NCBI GenBank assembly: GCA_947624295.1
Contig: CANQJV010000001.1
Span: 150,134 to 214,133 of the forward strand
DNA length: 64,000 nt
Direction: 5' to 3'
Source of the DNA: an uncultured Ruminococcus sp.
GTDB taxonomy: Bacteria; Bacillota; Clostridia; Oscillospirales; Ruminococcaceae
This document shows positions 44,060-51,479 of this stretch, piece after piece. Numbering within the stretch: the first letter of the stretch is position 1; every line of letters starts with the position of its first letter. The translations under genes and the position numbers were made by a program. The notes below the pieces were generated by a model. The model was given only the letters and a program-made list of their open reading frames with translations. It did not search any database and was not told the DNA's origin.

Positions 44060-44163
44060 TTTACTACCTCTTTCTCTGATATTATATGAGAGTGCCCATT
44101 ATGAAACGGATTGTATTCGCAAACAATACCGCTGATTTTCATTTTACTACCTCTTTCCCTGAA
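44008..44163. repeat. 83-bp offset tandem duplication of the tmcAL 5' end
   Basis: The 73-bp stretch 44008-44080 (ribosome-binding site and first 17 or so codons of tmcAL) recurs at 44091-44163 with five differences. This places a second Shine-Dalgarno and start codon upstream of the real gene. Confidence 0.92.
44056..44142 (-). CDS. 28-codon upstream ORF duplicated from tmcAL, coupled to it
   Basis: This short frame begins with the same residues as tmcAL through the HNGH motif, diverges for 11 codons, and ends with TGA overlapping the tmcAL ATG (ATGA). It keeps the same upstream ribosome-binding sequence as the parent (AGGTAGTAAA). The peptide is probably non-functional, but its translation would couple to tmcAL. 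Confidence 0.65.
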   Translation of the reverse strand: MKISGIVCEYNPFHNGHSHIISEKEVVK

Positions 44164-44226
44164 TTGCAATAGTTTCTGAAAAATTTGCAGATTTATCACA
44201 ATTTTTTTGCTTTTTCTTTGTAATTA

Positions 44227-44277
44227 TCAGAAAAATTTCTGAAAAAGACTTGAAATTTTCTGAAAAATGTGTATAAT
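44227..44277 (+). promoter_or_regulatory. ackA promoter with upstream inverted repeat
   Basis: TTGAAA (44250-44255) and TATAAT (44272-44277) with a 16-bp spacer precede ackA. Just upstream TCAGAAA and TTTCTGA form an inverted repeat with a 2-nt centre (44227-44242), and TTTCTGAAAAA occurs three times across the region, once within the promoter spacer. This looks like a regulator binding site. A second imperfect repeat, ACTGAACTT/AAGTTTAGT, lies in the leader. Confidence 0.75.
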
Positions 44278-44346
44278 AGTATATGGTATACTGAACTTGA
44301 ACTCTTAAAAGTTTAGTATGATTATTTTGAAAGGATGTTTTAACCT

Positions 44347-45546
44347 ATGATTATTTTAGTTGTTAATGCAGGCAGCTCCTCACTCAAGTATCAGCTTATC
44401 GATATGGCTGACGAAAGTGTTATTGCTAAGGGCAACTGCGACAGAATCGGTATTGACGGTCACATTGCGCACAAAACTGCTGACGGCAGAGAACTCAATG
44501 AGGACTGCAATTTTCCTACTCATACCGAGGCTTTCATGAAACTTGTTGAAACTCTCACAACAGGCGATGCAAAAGTTATCGACAGTATGGATAAAATTTC
44601 AGCTGTTGGTCATCGTATTGTGCAGGGTGCTGACGTTTTCGACAAATCCGTACTTGTTACAGACGAAATAATTGACAAAATTGACGAACTCCGTGAACTT
44701 GCTCCCGTACACAATCACGCACACGCTCTTGCACTCCGTGCCTGCAAAAAAGTTATCCCTGCTGACGTTCCGCAAGTTGCCGTATTCGATACAGCTTTCC
44801 ACCAGACTATGCCTCCTAAGGCTTATATGTTCGGTCTGCCGTACGATGACTATGAAACTCTCCACGTAAGAAAATACGGATTCCACGGTACTTCTCATAG
44901 ATTCGTTTCAGCCGCTCTCGCTGAAGCTATGGGCAAGGATATAAAAGATTTGAAAATTGTTTCCTGCCACCTCGGTAACGGTTCATCAATTACTGCTGTA
45001 AACGGCGGAAAATCAGTTGATACTTCTATGGGATTCACTCCTCTTGACGGTGTTGTTATGGGTACACGTTCAGGTGCTGTTGACCCGTCTGCTGTTACAT
45101 ACGTTGCTGACAAACATCACTTCTCACCGTCCGAAATGAGCGACTATATGAACAAAAAATCAGGATTTTTAGGCGTTTCAGGTGTTGGTTCGGATAACCG
45201 TGATATTACAGATGCCGCACACCACGGTAACGAAAGAGCTCAGCTTGTTTCAGATATGCTTGTGTACGAAATCAAAAAATATATCGGTTCATACGCTGCT
45301 GCTATGAACGGTCTTGATGCAGTTCTCTTTACAGGCGGTATCGGCGAAAATGCTTATGACGTACGTGAACAGGTCTGCGAAAATATGGAATTTTTCGGCA
45401 TAAAGCTCGATAAATCCGTAAATGACGGTCTCAGAGGCAAACTCGCAAAGATTTCTGCACCCGACTCAAAAGTTGAGGTATGGGTTGTGCCGACAAATGA
45501 GGAGCTTCTCATCGCAAGAGATACACTCGCACTCATTTCGAAGTAA
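44347..45546 (+). CDS. ackA: Acetate kinase
   Basis: AckA makes ATP from acetyl phosphate at the end of fermentation. The 399-residue protein begins ILVVNAGSSSLKYQL, the signature of the family, and has HHRIVQGAD-like VGHRIVQGAD near 85, the catalytic Asp in VFDTAFHQTMP near 148, KYGFHGTSH near 178, and LFTGGIGENA near 330. The partner pta is not adjacent. AAAGGATG precedes the ATG. It is one of the few plus-strand genes and converges on the P-type ATPase gene. Confidence 0.97.
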   Translation: MIILVVNAGSSSLKYQLIDMADESVIAKGNCDRIGIDGHIAHKTADGRELNEDCNFPTHTEAFMKLVETLTTGDAKVIDSMDKISAVGHRIVQGADVFDKSVLVTDEIIDKIDELRELAPVHNHAHALALRACKKVIPADVPQVAVFDTAFHQTMPPKAYMFGLPYDDYETLHVRKYGFHGTSHRFVSAALAEAMGKDIKDLKIVSCHLGNGSSITAVNGGKSVDTSMGFTPLDGVVMGTRSGAVDPSAVTYVADKHHFSPSEMSDYMNKKSGFLGVSGVGSDNRDITDAAHHGNERAQLVSDMLVYEIKKYIGSYAAAMNGLDAVLFTGGIGENAYDVREQVCENMEFFGIKLDKSVNDGLRGKLAKISAPDSKVEVWVVPTNEELLIARDTLALISK

Positions 45547-45567
45547 TTCAAAAAATTCCAATAAGTC

Positions 45568-45598
45568 AAGGGCGGTTGAATTTCAGCCGTCCTTTTTT
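45568..45598 (+). terminator. Intrinsic terminator of ackA, reaching into the convergent gene
   Basis: A 13-bp GC-rich stem (AAGGGCGGTTGAA with TTCAGCCGTCCTT, one G-U and one mismatch) is followed by TTTTTT on the plus strand. The right arm contains the stop codon of the minus-strand P-type ATPase gene. The reverse orientation has no U-run. Confidence 0.88.
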
Positions 45599-47946
45599 AC
45601 TTTGCTTATATTTTCAACAAATAACGTTAAATATCTTAACGTTGGTTCGGCTATGATTGAGAAGTTCACACAAAGAAGTATACACTGCACCGACATTCCC
45701 GAAACACTGAAAAATCCGCCGAAAAATACCATACTCAACGTCAGCAGAAGTCCGCATACAAGCCATATTGCACCTTTTATTCTGTTCATAGGCTTGCTTA
45801 TCCTGAAAAGTATCATCATTCCTACTACACTCATCAGTATTGTAGATGCTGTTGAAATATCTTCCTGCGTTGAGGAGAATATATTCCCGAAAATAACCAT
45901 TACCGTGACAATTATCGCATCTGTTATTCCTGCGGGCAACGCTTTAAGCAGAATATTTTTCATGAAATTGCCTTTAATCAAATCGTGATTTGGTATCTGC
46001 GATAAACAAAATCCCGGTATGCCTATTGTGAATGCGCTGATAAGCGATATATGCGCCGGTTTAAGCGGATAAGTTATCCCCCAGAAAATCGTCACAAGTG
46101 CCATTATAAGCGAAAATATGTTCTTGACAAGAAACAGACTGCCTGACCGCTCAAGATTGTTGACGACTTTCCGCCCTTCCATTACAACTTCAGGCATTTT
46201 AGAGAAATCAGATTCAAGCAGTACGAGTTGTGAAGCCTGCGCTGCTGCCTCACTGCCCGAAGCCATTGCAACTGAACAATCTGCTGATTTCAGGGCGAGT
46301 ACGTCGTTCACACCGTCACCCGTCATTGCAACAGTTTTCCCTGCTTTTTTCAGCGCACGGACAAATTTTTTCTTTTGTTCAGGCGTTACCCTGCCGAATA
46401 CAGTGTAGTGAAGTACCGCATTTTCTATAGATTCATCTGTTTTCAGAGTTGATGCGTCTATATAGTTGCCTGCGTTCGCAATACCTGCCTGTTTTGCGAT
46501 TTCCGAAACGGTTATGGGATTATCGCCCGAAATTACTTTTATTTCAACGCCTTGTTCCGCAAAAAATCTGAAAGTTTCAGGGGCATTTTTTCTTATGGGA
46601 TTCGCTATCAGAACAAAACACAAAGGTTCTGTTTCTGCTGTAAGTGCCTTACCGTCAGGATTCCCCGAATACCGCACAAATACAAGCATTCTCATTCCCT
46701 TACGGCTGTATTTGGAAATAGTTTCCTTGTATTCAGCTGATTTTTCTTTCAAGACAAATTCAGGTGCGCCGAGTACATATGTTCCCGATTCAAGCGTTGT
46801 ACTGCTGTACTTAAATTCCGACGAAAAACCGGTATATGATATAATCTTTTCTCCCGTAGGCATATGAAAATAATTCTTCATAGCTATCATTGTAGCATTA
46901 TCCGCTGATTGTGCTGATGCGAAATCGCTTATAATTGACATAAGTTCATCTTCAGACTTATCAGCAACGGGAATAACTCCCATAACGCTCATTTTACCTT
47001 CTGTAATTGTCCCCGTTTTATCTACGCATAGTACATCTACTCTTGCAAGTGCCTCTATACATTTCATATCGTGTACAAGTACCTTATTTCGGGCAAGTCT
47101 TAGCGTACTTACAGCAAGAGTTGTACTCGCAAGCAGAAAAAGCCCCTCAGGAATCATACCTATTACAGCTGCAACCATTGCTTGTATGCTACTGCTTACA
47201 CTGTTCATTTCAAGGAAATGCTGTTGACAATATAAGAGTAGTCCTATAGGAATAATCATTATACCTGCAATTTTTACTATTCTGTTCAGCGAACGTATCA
47301 TTTCTGACTGTTCGCCTTTCCTGAATTTCTTTGCTTGTGCGGTTAACTGCGATATATATGAATCCGCACCGACTTTCTCAAGCCTTGCACGGCACGAACC
47401 TGATACTATGAAACTGCCTGACATAAGACTATCGCCCGAACTCTTGTAAATCTCATCTGATTCCCCTGTAAGAAGCGATTCGTTTACCGCAACACTCCCG
47501 TCAATTATCACCGCATCTGCACTTATCTGATTACCTGCACGGAATACAGCTATATCGTCAAGCACAACATCTTTCGAGGCGACTGAAATTTCTTTGCCGT
47601 CACGTATTACCGAAGTTTCAGGCGCATTCATCATTGACAGCTTGTCCAGAGTCTTTTTCGAACGGAGTTCCTGTATAATGCCTATAAGCGTATTTGCTAC
47701 TATTATCGGGATAAACGTCAAGTCCCTGTAAGTTCCTGCGTAGATTATCAACCCGGCAAGAATTACAAATATCAGGTTGAAATATGTGAAAGTATTATCA
47801 GCAATTATTTCGCCTATTGATTTCGACGGCGGTTCAGGCGGAGTATTCCCTAAACCTGCATTTTTACGTTCCTTTGCCTGTACGGAAGTAAGCCCTTTAT
47901 CTGCATCAGGGAAAATTCTCTCAGGCATTTTTGTATTCATTGCCAT
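45583..47946 (-). CDS. Cation-translocating P-type ATPase (CtpE/Ca-type)
   Basis: This 787-residue membrane ATPase has the actuator motif TGES near 155, the phosphorylation site DKTGT near 308 and the hinge MTGDGVNDVLALK near 535. The fourth-helix motif is IPEGL, as in calcium-type (P2) pumps, and no heavy-metal domain or CPC motif is present. CtpE-type proteins with this motif have been linked to Ca uptake. About eight to ten helices are visible. The gene has its own promoter, divergent from maf. Ion identity is inferred from the motif only. Confidence 0.88.
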   Translation of the reverse strand: MAMNTKMPERIFPDADKGLTSVQAKERKNAGLGNTPPEPPSKSIGEIIADNTFTYFNLIFVILAGLIIYAGTYRDLTFIPIIVANTLIGIIQELRSKKTLDKLSMMNAPETSVIRDGKEISVASKDVVLDDIAVFRAGNQISADAVIIDGSVAVNESLLTGESDEIYKSSGDSLMSGSFIVSGSCRARLEKVGADSYISQLTAQAKKFRKGEQSEMIRSLNRIVKIAGIMIIPIGLLLYCQQHFLEMNSVSSSIQAMVAAVIGMIPEGLFLLASTTLAVSTLRLARNKVLVHDMKCIEALARVDVLCVDKTGTITEGKMSVMGVIPVADKSEDELMSIISDFASAQSADNATMIAMKNYFHMPTGEKIISYTGFSSEFKYSSTTLESGTYVLGAPEFVLKEKSAEYKETISKYSRKGMRMLVFVRYSGNPDGKALTAETEPLCFVLIANPIRKNAPETFRFFAEQGVEIKVISGDNPITVSEIAKQAGIANAGNYIDASTLKTDESIENAVLHYTVFGRVTPEQKKKFVRALKKAGKTVAMTGDGVNDVLALKSADCSVAMASGSEAAAQASQLVLLESDFSKMPEVVMEGRKVVNNLERSGSLFLVKNIFSLIMALVTIFWGITYPLKPAHISLISAFTIGIPGFCLSQIPNHDLIKGNFMKNILLKALPAGITDAIIVTVMVIFGNIFSSTQEDISTASTILMSVVGMMILFRISKPMNRIKGAIWLVCGLLLTLSMVFFGGFFSVSGMSVQCILLCVNFSIIAEPTLRYLTLFVENISKVKKDG

Positions 47947-47994
47947 TTTATAAACGTCTCCTTGAAAAATTGTCGGTATCTAATCGATAACTAT

Positions 47995-48023
47995 ATTATA
48001 GCACATTAAAATAAAAAATACAA
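47995..48023 (-). promoter_or_regulatory. Promoter of the P-type ATPase gene
   Basis: TTGTAT (48018-48023) and TATAAT (47995-48000) have a 17-bp spacer on the minus strand. It lies back to back with the maf promoter. Confidence 0.7.
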
Positions 48024-48029
48024 CAGCAA

Positions 48030-48058
48030 TTGACAAATATACGAATAAATGGTATAAT
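48030..48058 (+). promoter_or_regulatory. Consensus sigma-A promoter of maf-DUF1015-DUF3267
   Basis: TTGACA (48030-48035) and TATAAT (48053-48058) are spaced by 17 bp on the plus strand. This is a perfect match, 40 bp before the maf start. Confidence 0.92.
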
Positions 48059-48098
48059 ATTATTAAAAGAATTATCTTGCAAAGGAGATTTATTAATT

Positions 48099-48662
48099 GT
48101 GAATATTATTCTTGCATCAGCGTCACCACGAAGACGTGAACTTATGAAACTGATTACAGATGACTTTACTGCTGTTTCAGTCGATATTGATGAGAGTATC
48201 CCGCAAAATGCCGATATACGTTCATTTTCAGTTACTCTCGCCGAAAAAAAGGCAAAAACTGCTTCCGTGAAATATCCCGGCTGTATCGTTATCGGTTGTG
48301 ATACTACTGTTATCTGCGACGGCAAAATTCTCGGGAAACCTCACGATAGAAATGATGCCCGTGAATTTATGCATATGCTGTCAGGCTGTACGCACCTTGT
48401 TAAAACAGGCTGCTGTATTATGTACAATGACAAAATGACCAGTTTTTCTGTTGATACTTATGTAACTTTCAGGAATCTGACCGACAATGATATTGAACAC
48501 TACATATCTACAGATGAACCTTACGATAAAGCCGGAGGTTACGGTATACAGGGAAAAGGCGCACTTCTCATCAAAAAAATCAACGGTGACTACTTAAACG
48601 TTGTCGGACTTCCCGTGTCTGAACTCAATCAACAGTTAAAAAAATTTATTAAGGAGATATGA
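48099..48662 (+). CDS. maf: Maf family nucleotide pyrophosphatase
   Basis: Maf proteins hydrolyse non-canonical and modified nucleoside triphosphates. The protein of about 187 residues begins NIILASASPRRRELM, has the catalytic GCDTTV near 66 and the closing GDYLNVVGLPV motif. I choose the GTG at 48099 because it gives the exact family N-terminus and follows AAAGGAG (11-nt spacing); codons upstream overlap the promoter. The DUF1015 gene follows by 3 nt. Confidence 0.93.
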   Translation: MNIILASASPRRRELMKLITDDFTAVSVDIDESIPQNADIRSFSVTLAEKKAKTASVKYPGCIVIGCDTTVICDGKILGKPHDRNDAREFMHMLSGCTHLVKTGCCIMYNDKMTSFSVDTYVTFRNLTDNDIEHYISTDEPYDKAGGYGIQGKGALLIKKINGDYLNVVGLPVSELNQQLKKFIKEI

Positions 48663-48665
48663 TTT

Positions 48666-49925
48666 ATGAACAATACAGCTTTCCACAATGCGGATATTCT
48701 TATCCCGAACAACTCAATCGATATGAACAAATGGGCAGTTATCGCCTGCGACCAGTACACAAGCGAACCTGAATACTGGGAAACTACTGCGGAAAATGTC
48801 GGCGGTAATCCCTCCTCACTTAACCTCATTCTCCCCGAAATTTACCTCGAAAGCAATGATGTTGCCGAAAGAATAGAGAACATTCATTCTGCTATGGACG
48901 AATACATCAGCAACGGTATTTTCACTGAATACAAAAATGCTATAATTTACGTTGAGAGAATCCAGAGTAACGGTATCGTCCGCAAAGGGCTTATCGGTGC
49001 TGTTGACCTCGAAGAATACGACTTCTCAAAGGGCAGTACCTCGCAAGTACGTGCTACCGAATCAACTGTAATCGAACGTATTCCGCCAAGAATAAAGGTT
49101 CGTCAAGGTGCCTCGCTTGAATTGCCGCATATTATGATACTCATTGATGACCCTGATAATACTGTTATCGAATCAGTTGATAAATCGGCAATGACGAAAA
49201 TATATGATACTCAGCTTATGCAGAACGGCGGAAGTATCAGCGGCTATCTCGTCCCCGAATCCGAACAAATCCGCATTGATAAGGCACTTTCCGCACTCGC
49301 TGAACCTGATACTTTCAACAAAAAATATCAGCTTGATAACGCTCCTGTCCTCCTCTACGCAATGGGCGACGGTAATCATTCCCTCGCAACAGCAAAAGAA
49401 TTTTACGAACAACTCCAAAAAGCTAATCCCGACAAGGATTTTTCAAATCACCCTGCACGCTATGCTCTCGCTGAAATAGTCAACCTCCATAGCGATGCCC
49501 TTAAATTTGAGGCTATATATCGCCTTGTGTACGATGTTGACTGCGATAAACTGATAAACGGTCTTACTGAATCGCTTGCACTTTCCCACGAAACAGCTGA
49601 ACAATGGGTTGAAATCGTATGTAACGGTGAATCTGATAAACTCTATATCCACAACGCAAGTTCTAATCTTTCTGTCGGCTCTCTGCAAAATTATCTTGAC
49701 GGCTATATCAAGGAAAATGGCGGTAAAATCGACTATATCCACGGCATTGACAACGTTAAGACTCTCGCCCTGAAACACAATGGTATTGCTTTTATACTGC
49801 CCGATATGGACAAGTCACAACTTTTCCCGACTGTCATCAAAGACGGCGCATTGCCACGGAAAACTTTTTCAATGGGTCACGCTGATGATAAAAGATTTTA
49901 CATGGAGGCAAGAAAAATCAAATGA
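48666..49925 (+). CDS. DUF1015 family protein (SerK-like)
   Basis: This 419-residue protein has the DUF1015 start (HNADILIPNN, KWAVIACDQYTSEPEYW) and the conserved GDGNHSLATAKEFY block near 237. The domain is shared with the ADP-dependent serine kinase SerK and with SbnI, so a free-serine kinase role is possible but not shown here. It has AAGGAGATATGATTT before the ATG and ends with ATGA, overlapping the next gene. Confidence 0.85.
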   Translation: MNNTAFHNADILIPNNSIDMNKWAVIACDQYTSEPEYWETTAENVGGNPSSLNLILPEIYLESNDVAERIENIHSAMDEYISNGIFTEYKNAIIYVERIQSNGIVRKGLIGAVDLEEYDFSKGSTSQVRATESTVIERIPPRIKVRQGASLELPHIMILIDDPDNTVIESVDKSAMTKIYDTQLMQNGGSISGYLVPESEQIRIDKALSALAEPDTFNKKYQLDNAPVLLYAMGDGNHSLATAKEFYEQLQKANPDKDFSNHPARYALAEIVNLHSDALKFEAIYRLVYDVDCDKLINGLTESLALSHETAEQWVEIVCNGESDKLYIHNASSNLSVGSLQNYLDGYIKENGGKIDYIHGIDNVKTLALKHNGIAFILPDMDKSQLFPTVIKDGALPRKTFSMGHADDKRFYMEARKIK

Positions 49926-50494
49926 AATTCCACCATGCAGGTAAATATAACGGTGACGAAAACAGTCTCCCACAACGTGAACACCCTGCAAACAGTGTGC
50001 CGTTCAAAGAACCTAAAAATATGACGGCAATGGCTGTTATTATGAATCTTATGGCAATTATCATTACAGTTATCAGCATTATCATAGTTGAAATTTTAGC
50101 TGAAGAAGATGCTTACAAGACTAACGAGTACCTCTACGGTATAATTGCCTCCCTGATTACGCTTATACCGCACGAATTCCTGCACGCTGTCTGTTTCAAA
50201 AGCGATGTATATATGTACACCAATTTAAGCAAAGGTATGCTTTTCGTTTACGGTACGGAGGATATGAGTAAGGCAAGGTTTATATTTATGAGTTTTCTGC
50301 CAAATATAGTTTTCGGGTTCATTCCGTTTGTAATATTCCTGATTCGCCCTGAATTGATTTTTTTCGGTGTTTTAGGCGCATTCTGCATAGGTTCGGGAGC
50401 AGGCGATTATCTTAATATATTTAACTGTATCACGCAAGTCCCTAAAAATTCAAAAGTCTATCAGTGCGGTATACACACTTATTGGTATAAATAA
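49922..50494 (+). CDS. DUF3267 family membrane metalloprotease-like protein
   Basis: This 190-residue protein has four hydrophobic segments. HEFLH near residue 81 is an HExxH zinc motif inside a membrane helix, as in DUF3267 proteins that resemble site-2 proteases. A third ligand may be in GAGDYLNIFN near 160. The start overlaps the DUF1015 stop by 4 nt. Substrates are unknown. Confidence 0.8.
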   Translation: MKFHHAGKYNGDENSLPQREHPANSVPFKEPKNMTAMAVIMNLMAIIITVISIIIVEILAEEDAYKTNEYLYGIIASLITLIPHEFLHAVCFKSDVYMYTNLSKGMLFVYGTEDMSKARFIFMSFLPNIVFGFIPFVIFLIRPELIFFGVLGAFCIGSGAGDYLNIFNCITQVPKNSKVYQCGIHTYWYK

Positions 50495-50504
50495 TTAAAT
50501 TAAC

Positions 50505-50535
50505 AAAAAAAACACCGTCCTTTTCGGGACGGTGT
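50505..50535 (-). terminator. Strong terminator pointing against the local plus-strand genes
   Basis: The perfect 9-bp stem ACACCGTCC/GGACGGTGT (50512-50520 and 50527-50535) is followed on the minus strand by eight U. On the plus strand the sequence after the stem is ATAGTAAG, so it cannot stop plus-strand transcription well. The nearest minus-strand gene upstream is clpC, ending about 950 bp away. Confidence 0.88.
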
Positions 50536-50537
50536 AT

Positions 50538-50601
50538 AGTAAGCCTACTTGGAAATTTTTATCAGTGAACTCGTTTGATTTTCAAGTAGGGTTACTATAA
50601 T
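50538..50601 (+). promoter_or_regulatory. Patatin gene promoter inside a long inverted repeat
   Basis: AGTAAGCCTACTTGGAAAT (50538-50556) and ATTTTCAAGTAGGGTTACT (50578-50596) are inverted repeats with two mismatches. A TATAAT at 50596-50601 with a weak -35 TTTGAT (50574-50579) lies at the right arm, so the arm fills the promoter spacer. This may be an operator. Confidence 0.6.
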
Positions 50602-50621
50602 ATTTGAGGAGTGATTTTTTT

Positions 50622-51479
50622 ATGAAAACAGGTCTTGTTTTAGAAGGCGGTGCTATGCGTGGAATTTTCACCGCAGGCGTTACTGATGTTCTTATGGAAA
50701 ATAATATAACTTTTAACGGTGCTGTCGGCGTTTCAGCAGGTGCTTGTTTCGGCTGTAACTGCAAATCAAATCAAAACGGTCGTGCTATCCGCTATAATTT
50801 GCGGTTTTGTAAAGATAAACGCTATTGCAGTATGCACTCGCTTATTACTACGGGCAATATGTTCAATGCGGAATTTTGTTACCATACAATCCCCGATAAA
50901 CTCGATATTTTCGATGTGCAGGCTTTCGAAACAAATCCCATGGAGTTTTATATTGTCGCAACTGATATTGATACCGGGAAAGCCGTCTATCATCGTATGA
51001 AAAAAGCTGATTACCGTGAACTTGAATGGATTCGTGCATCGTCATCAATGCCGTTGTTCGCTGAAATTGTATCACTTGACGGCAGAAAAATGCTTGACGG
51101 CGGTGTTTCGGATTCAATTCCGCTGAAATTTATGGAATCACGTGGTTACAACAAAAATATCGTCATTTTAACTCAACCACGTGATTTTGTTAAAAAGCCG
51201 AACAAACTTACACCGTTAATCAAAGCTGTATACGGAAAATACCCCGAATTTGTAAAAACATTTGAAAAACGTCCAGCAATGTACAACAGTGAATTGAAAT
51301 ATATCCGTAAAGCTGAAACTGAAGGCAGAGCATTTGTTATTGCTCCGCCTGAAAAACTCCCGATAGGTCATATTGAACACGAACAGGATAAATTGCTTGA
51401 AGTCTACAGAATCGGCAGGAATACCGCTAAAAATCAGCTTGACAATATAGTTGCCTTCCTAAACAGCAACGCCCTTTGA
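50622..51479 (+). CDS. Patatin-like phospholipase
   Basis: This patatin-family lipid acyl hydrolase of about 285 residues is similar to the YjjU group. The oxyanion motif EGGAMRGIFTAG lies near residue 8, the nucleophile Ser in GVSAGA near 39 and the catalytic Asp in DGGVSD near 160. It has no signal peptide, so it acts in the cytoplasm or at the inner membrane face. ATG 50622 follows GAGGAG. Its last 21 bp overlap the convergent clpC gene. Confidence 0.92.
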   Translation: MKTGLVLEGGAMRGIFTAGVTDVLMENNITFNGAVGVSAGACFGCNCKSNQNGRAIRYNLRFCKDKRYCSMHSLITTGNMFNAEFCYHTIPDKLDIFDVQAFETNPMEFYIVATDIDTGKAVYHRMKKADYRELEWIRASSSMPLFAEIVSLDGRKMLDGGVSDSIPLKFMESRGYNKNIVILTQPRDFVKKPNKLTPLIKAVYGKYPEFVKTFEKRPAMYNSELKYIRKAETEGRAFVIAPPEKLPIGHIEHEQDKLLEVYRIGRNTAKNQLDNIVAFLNSNAL

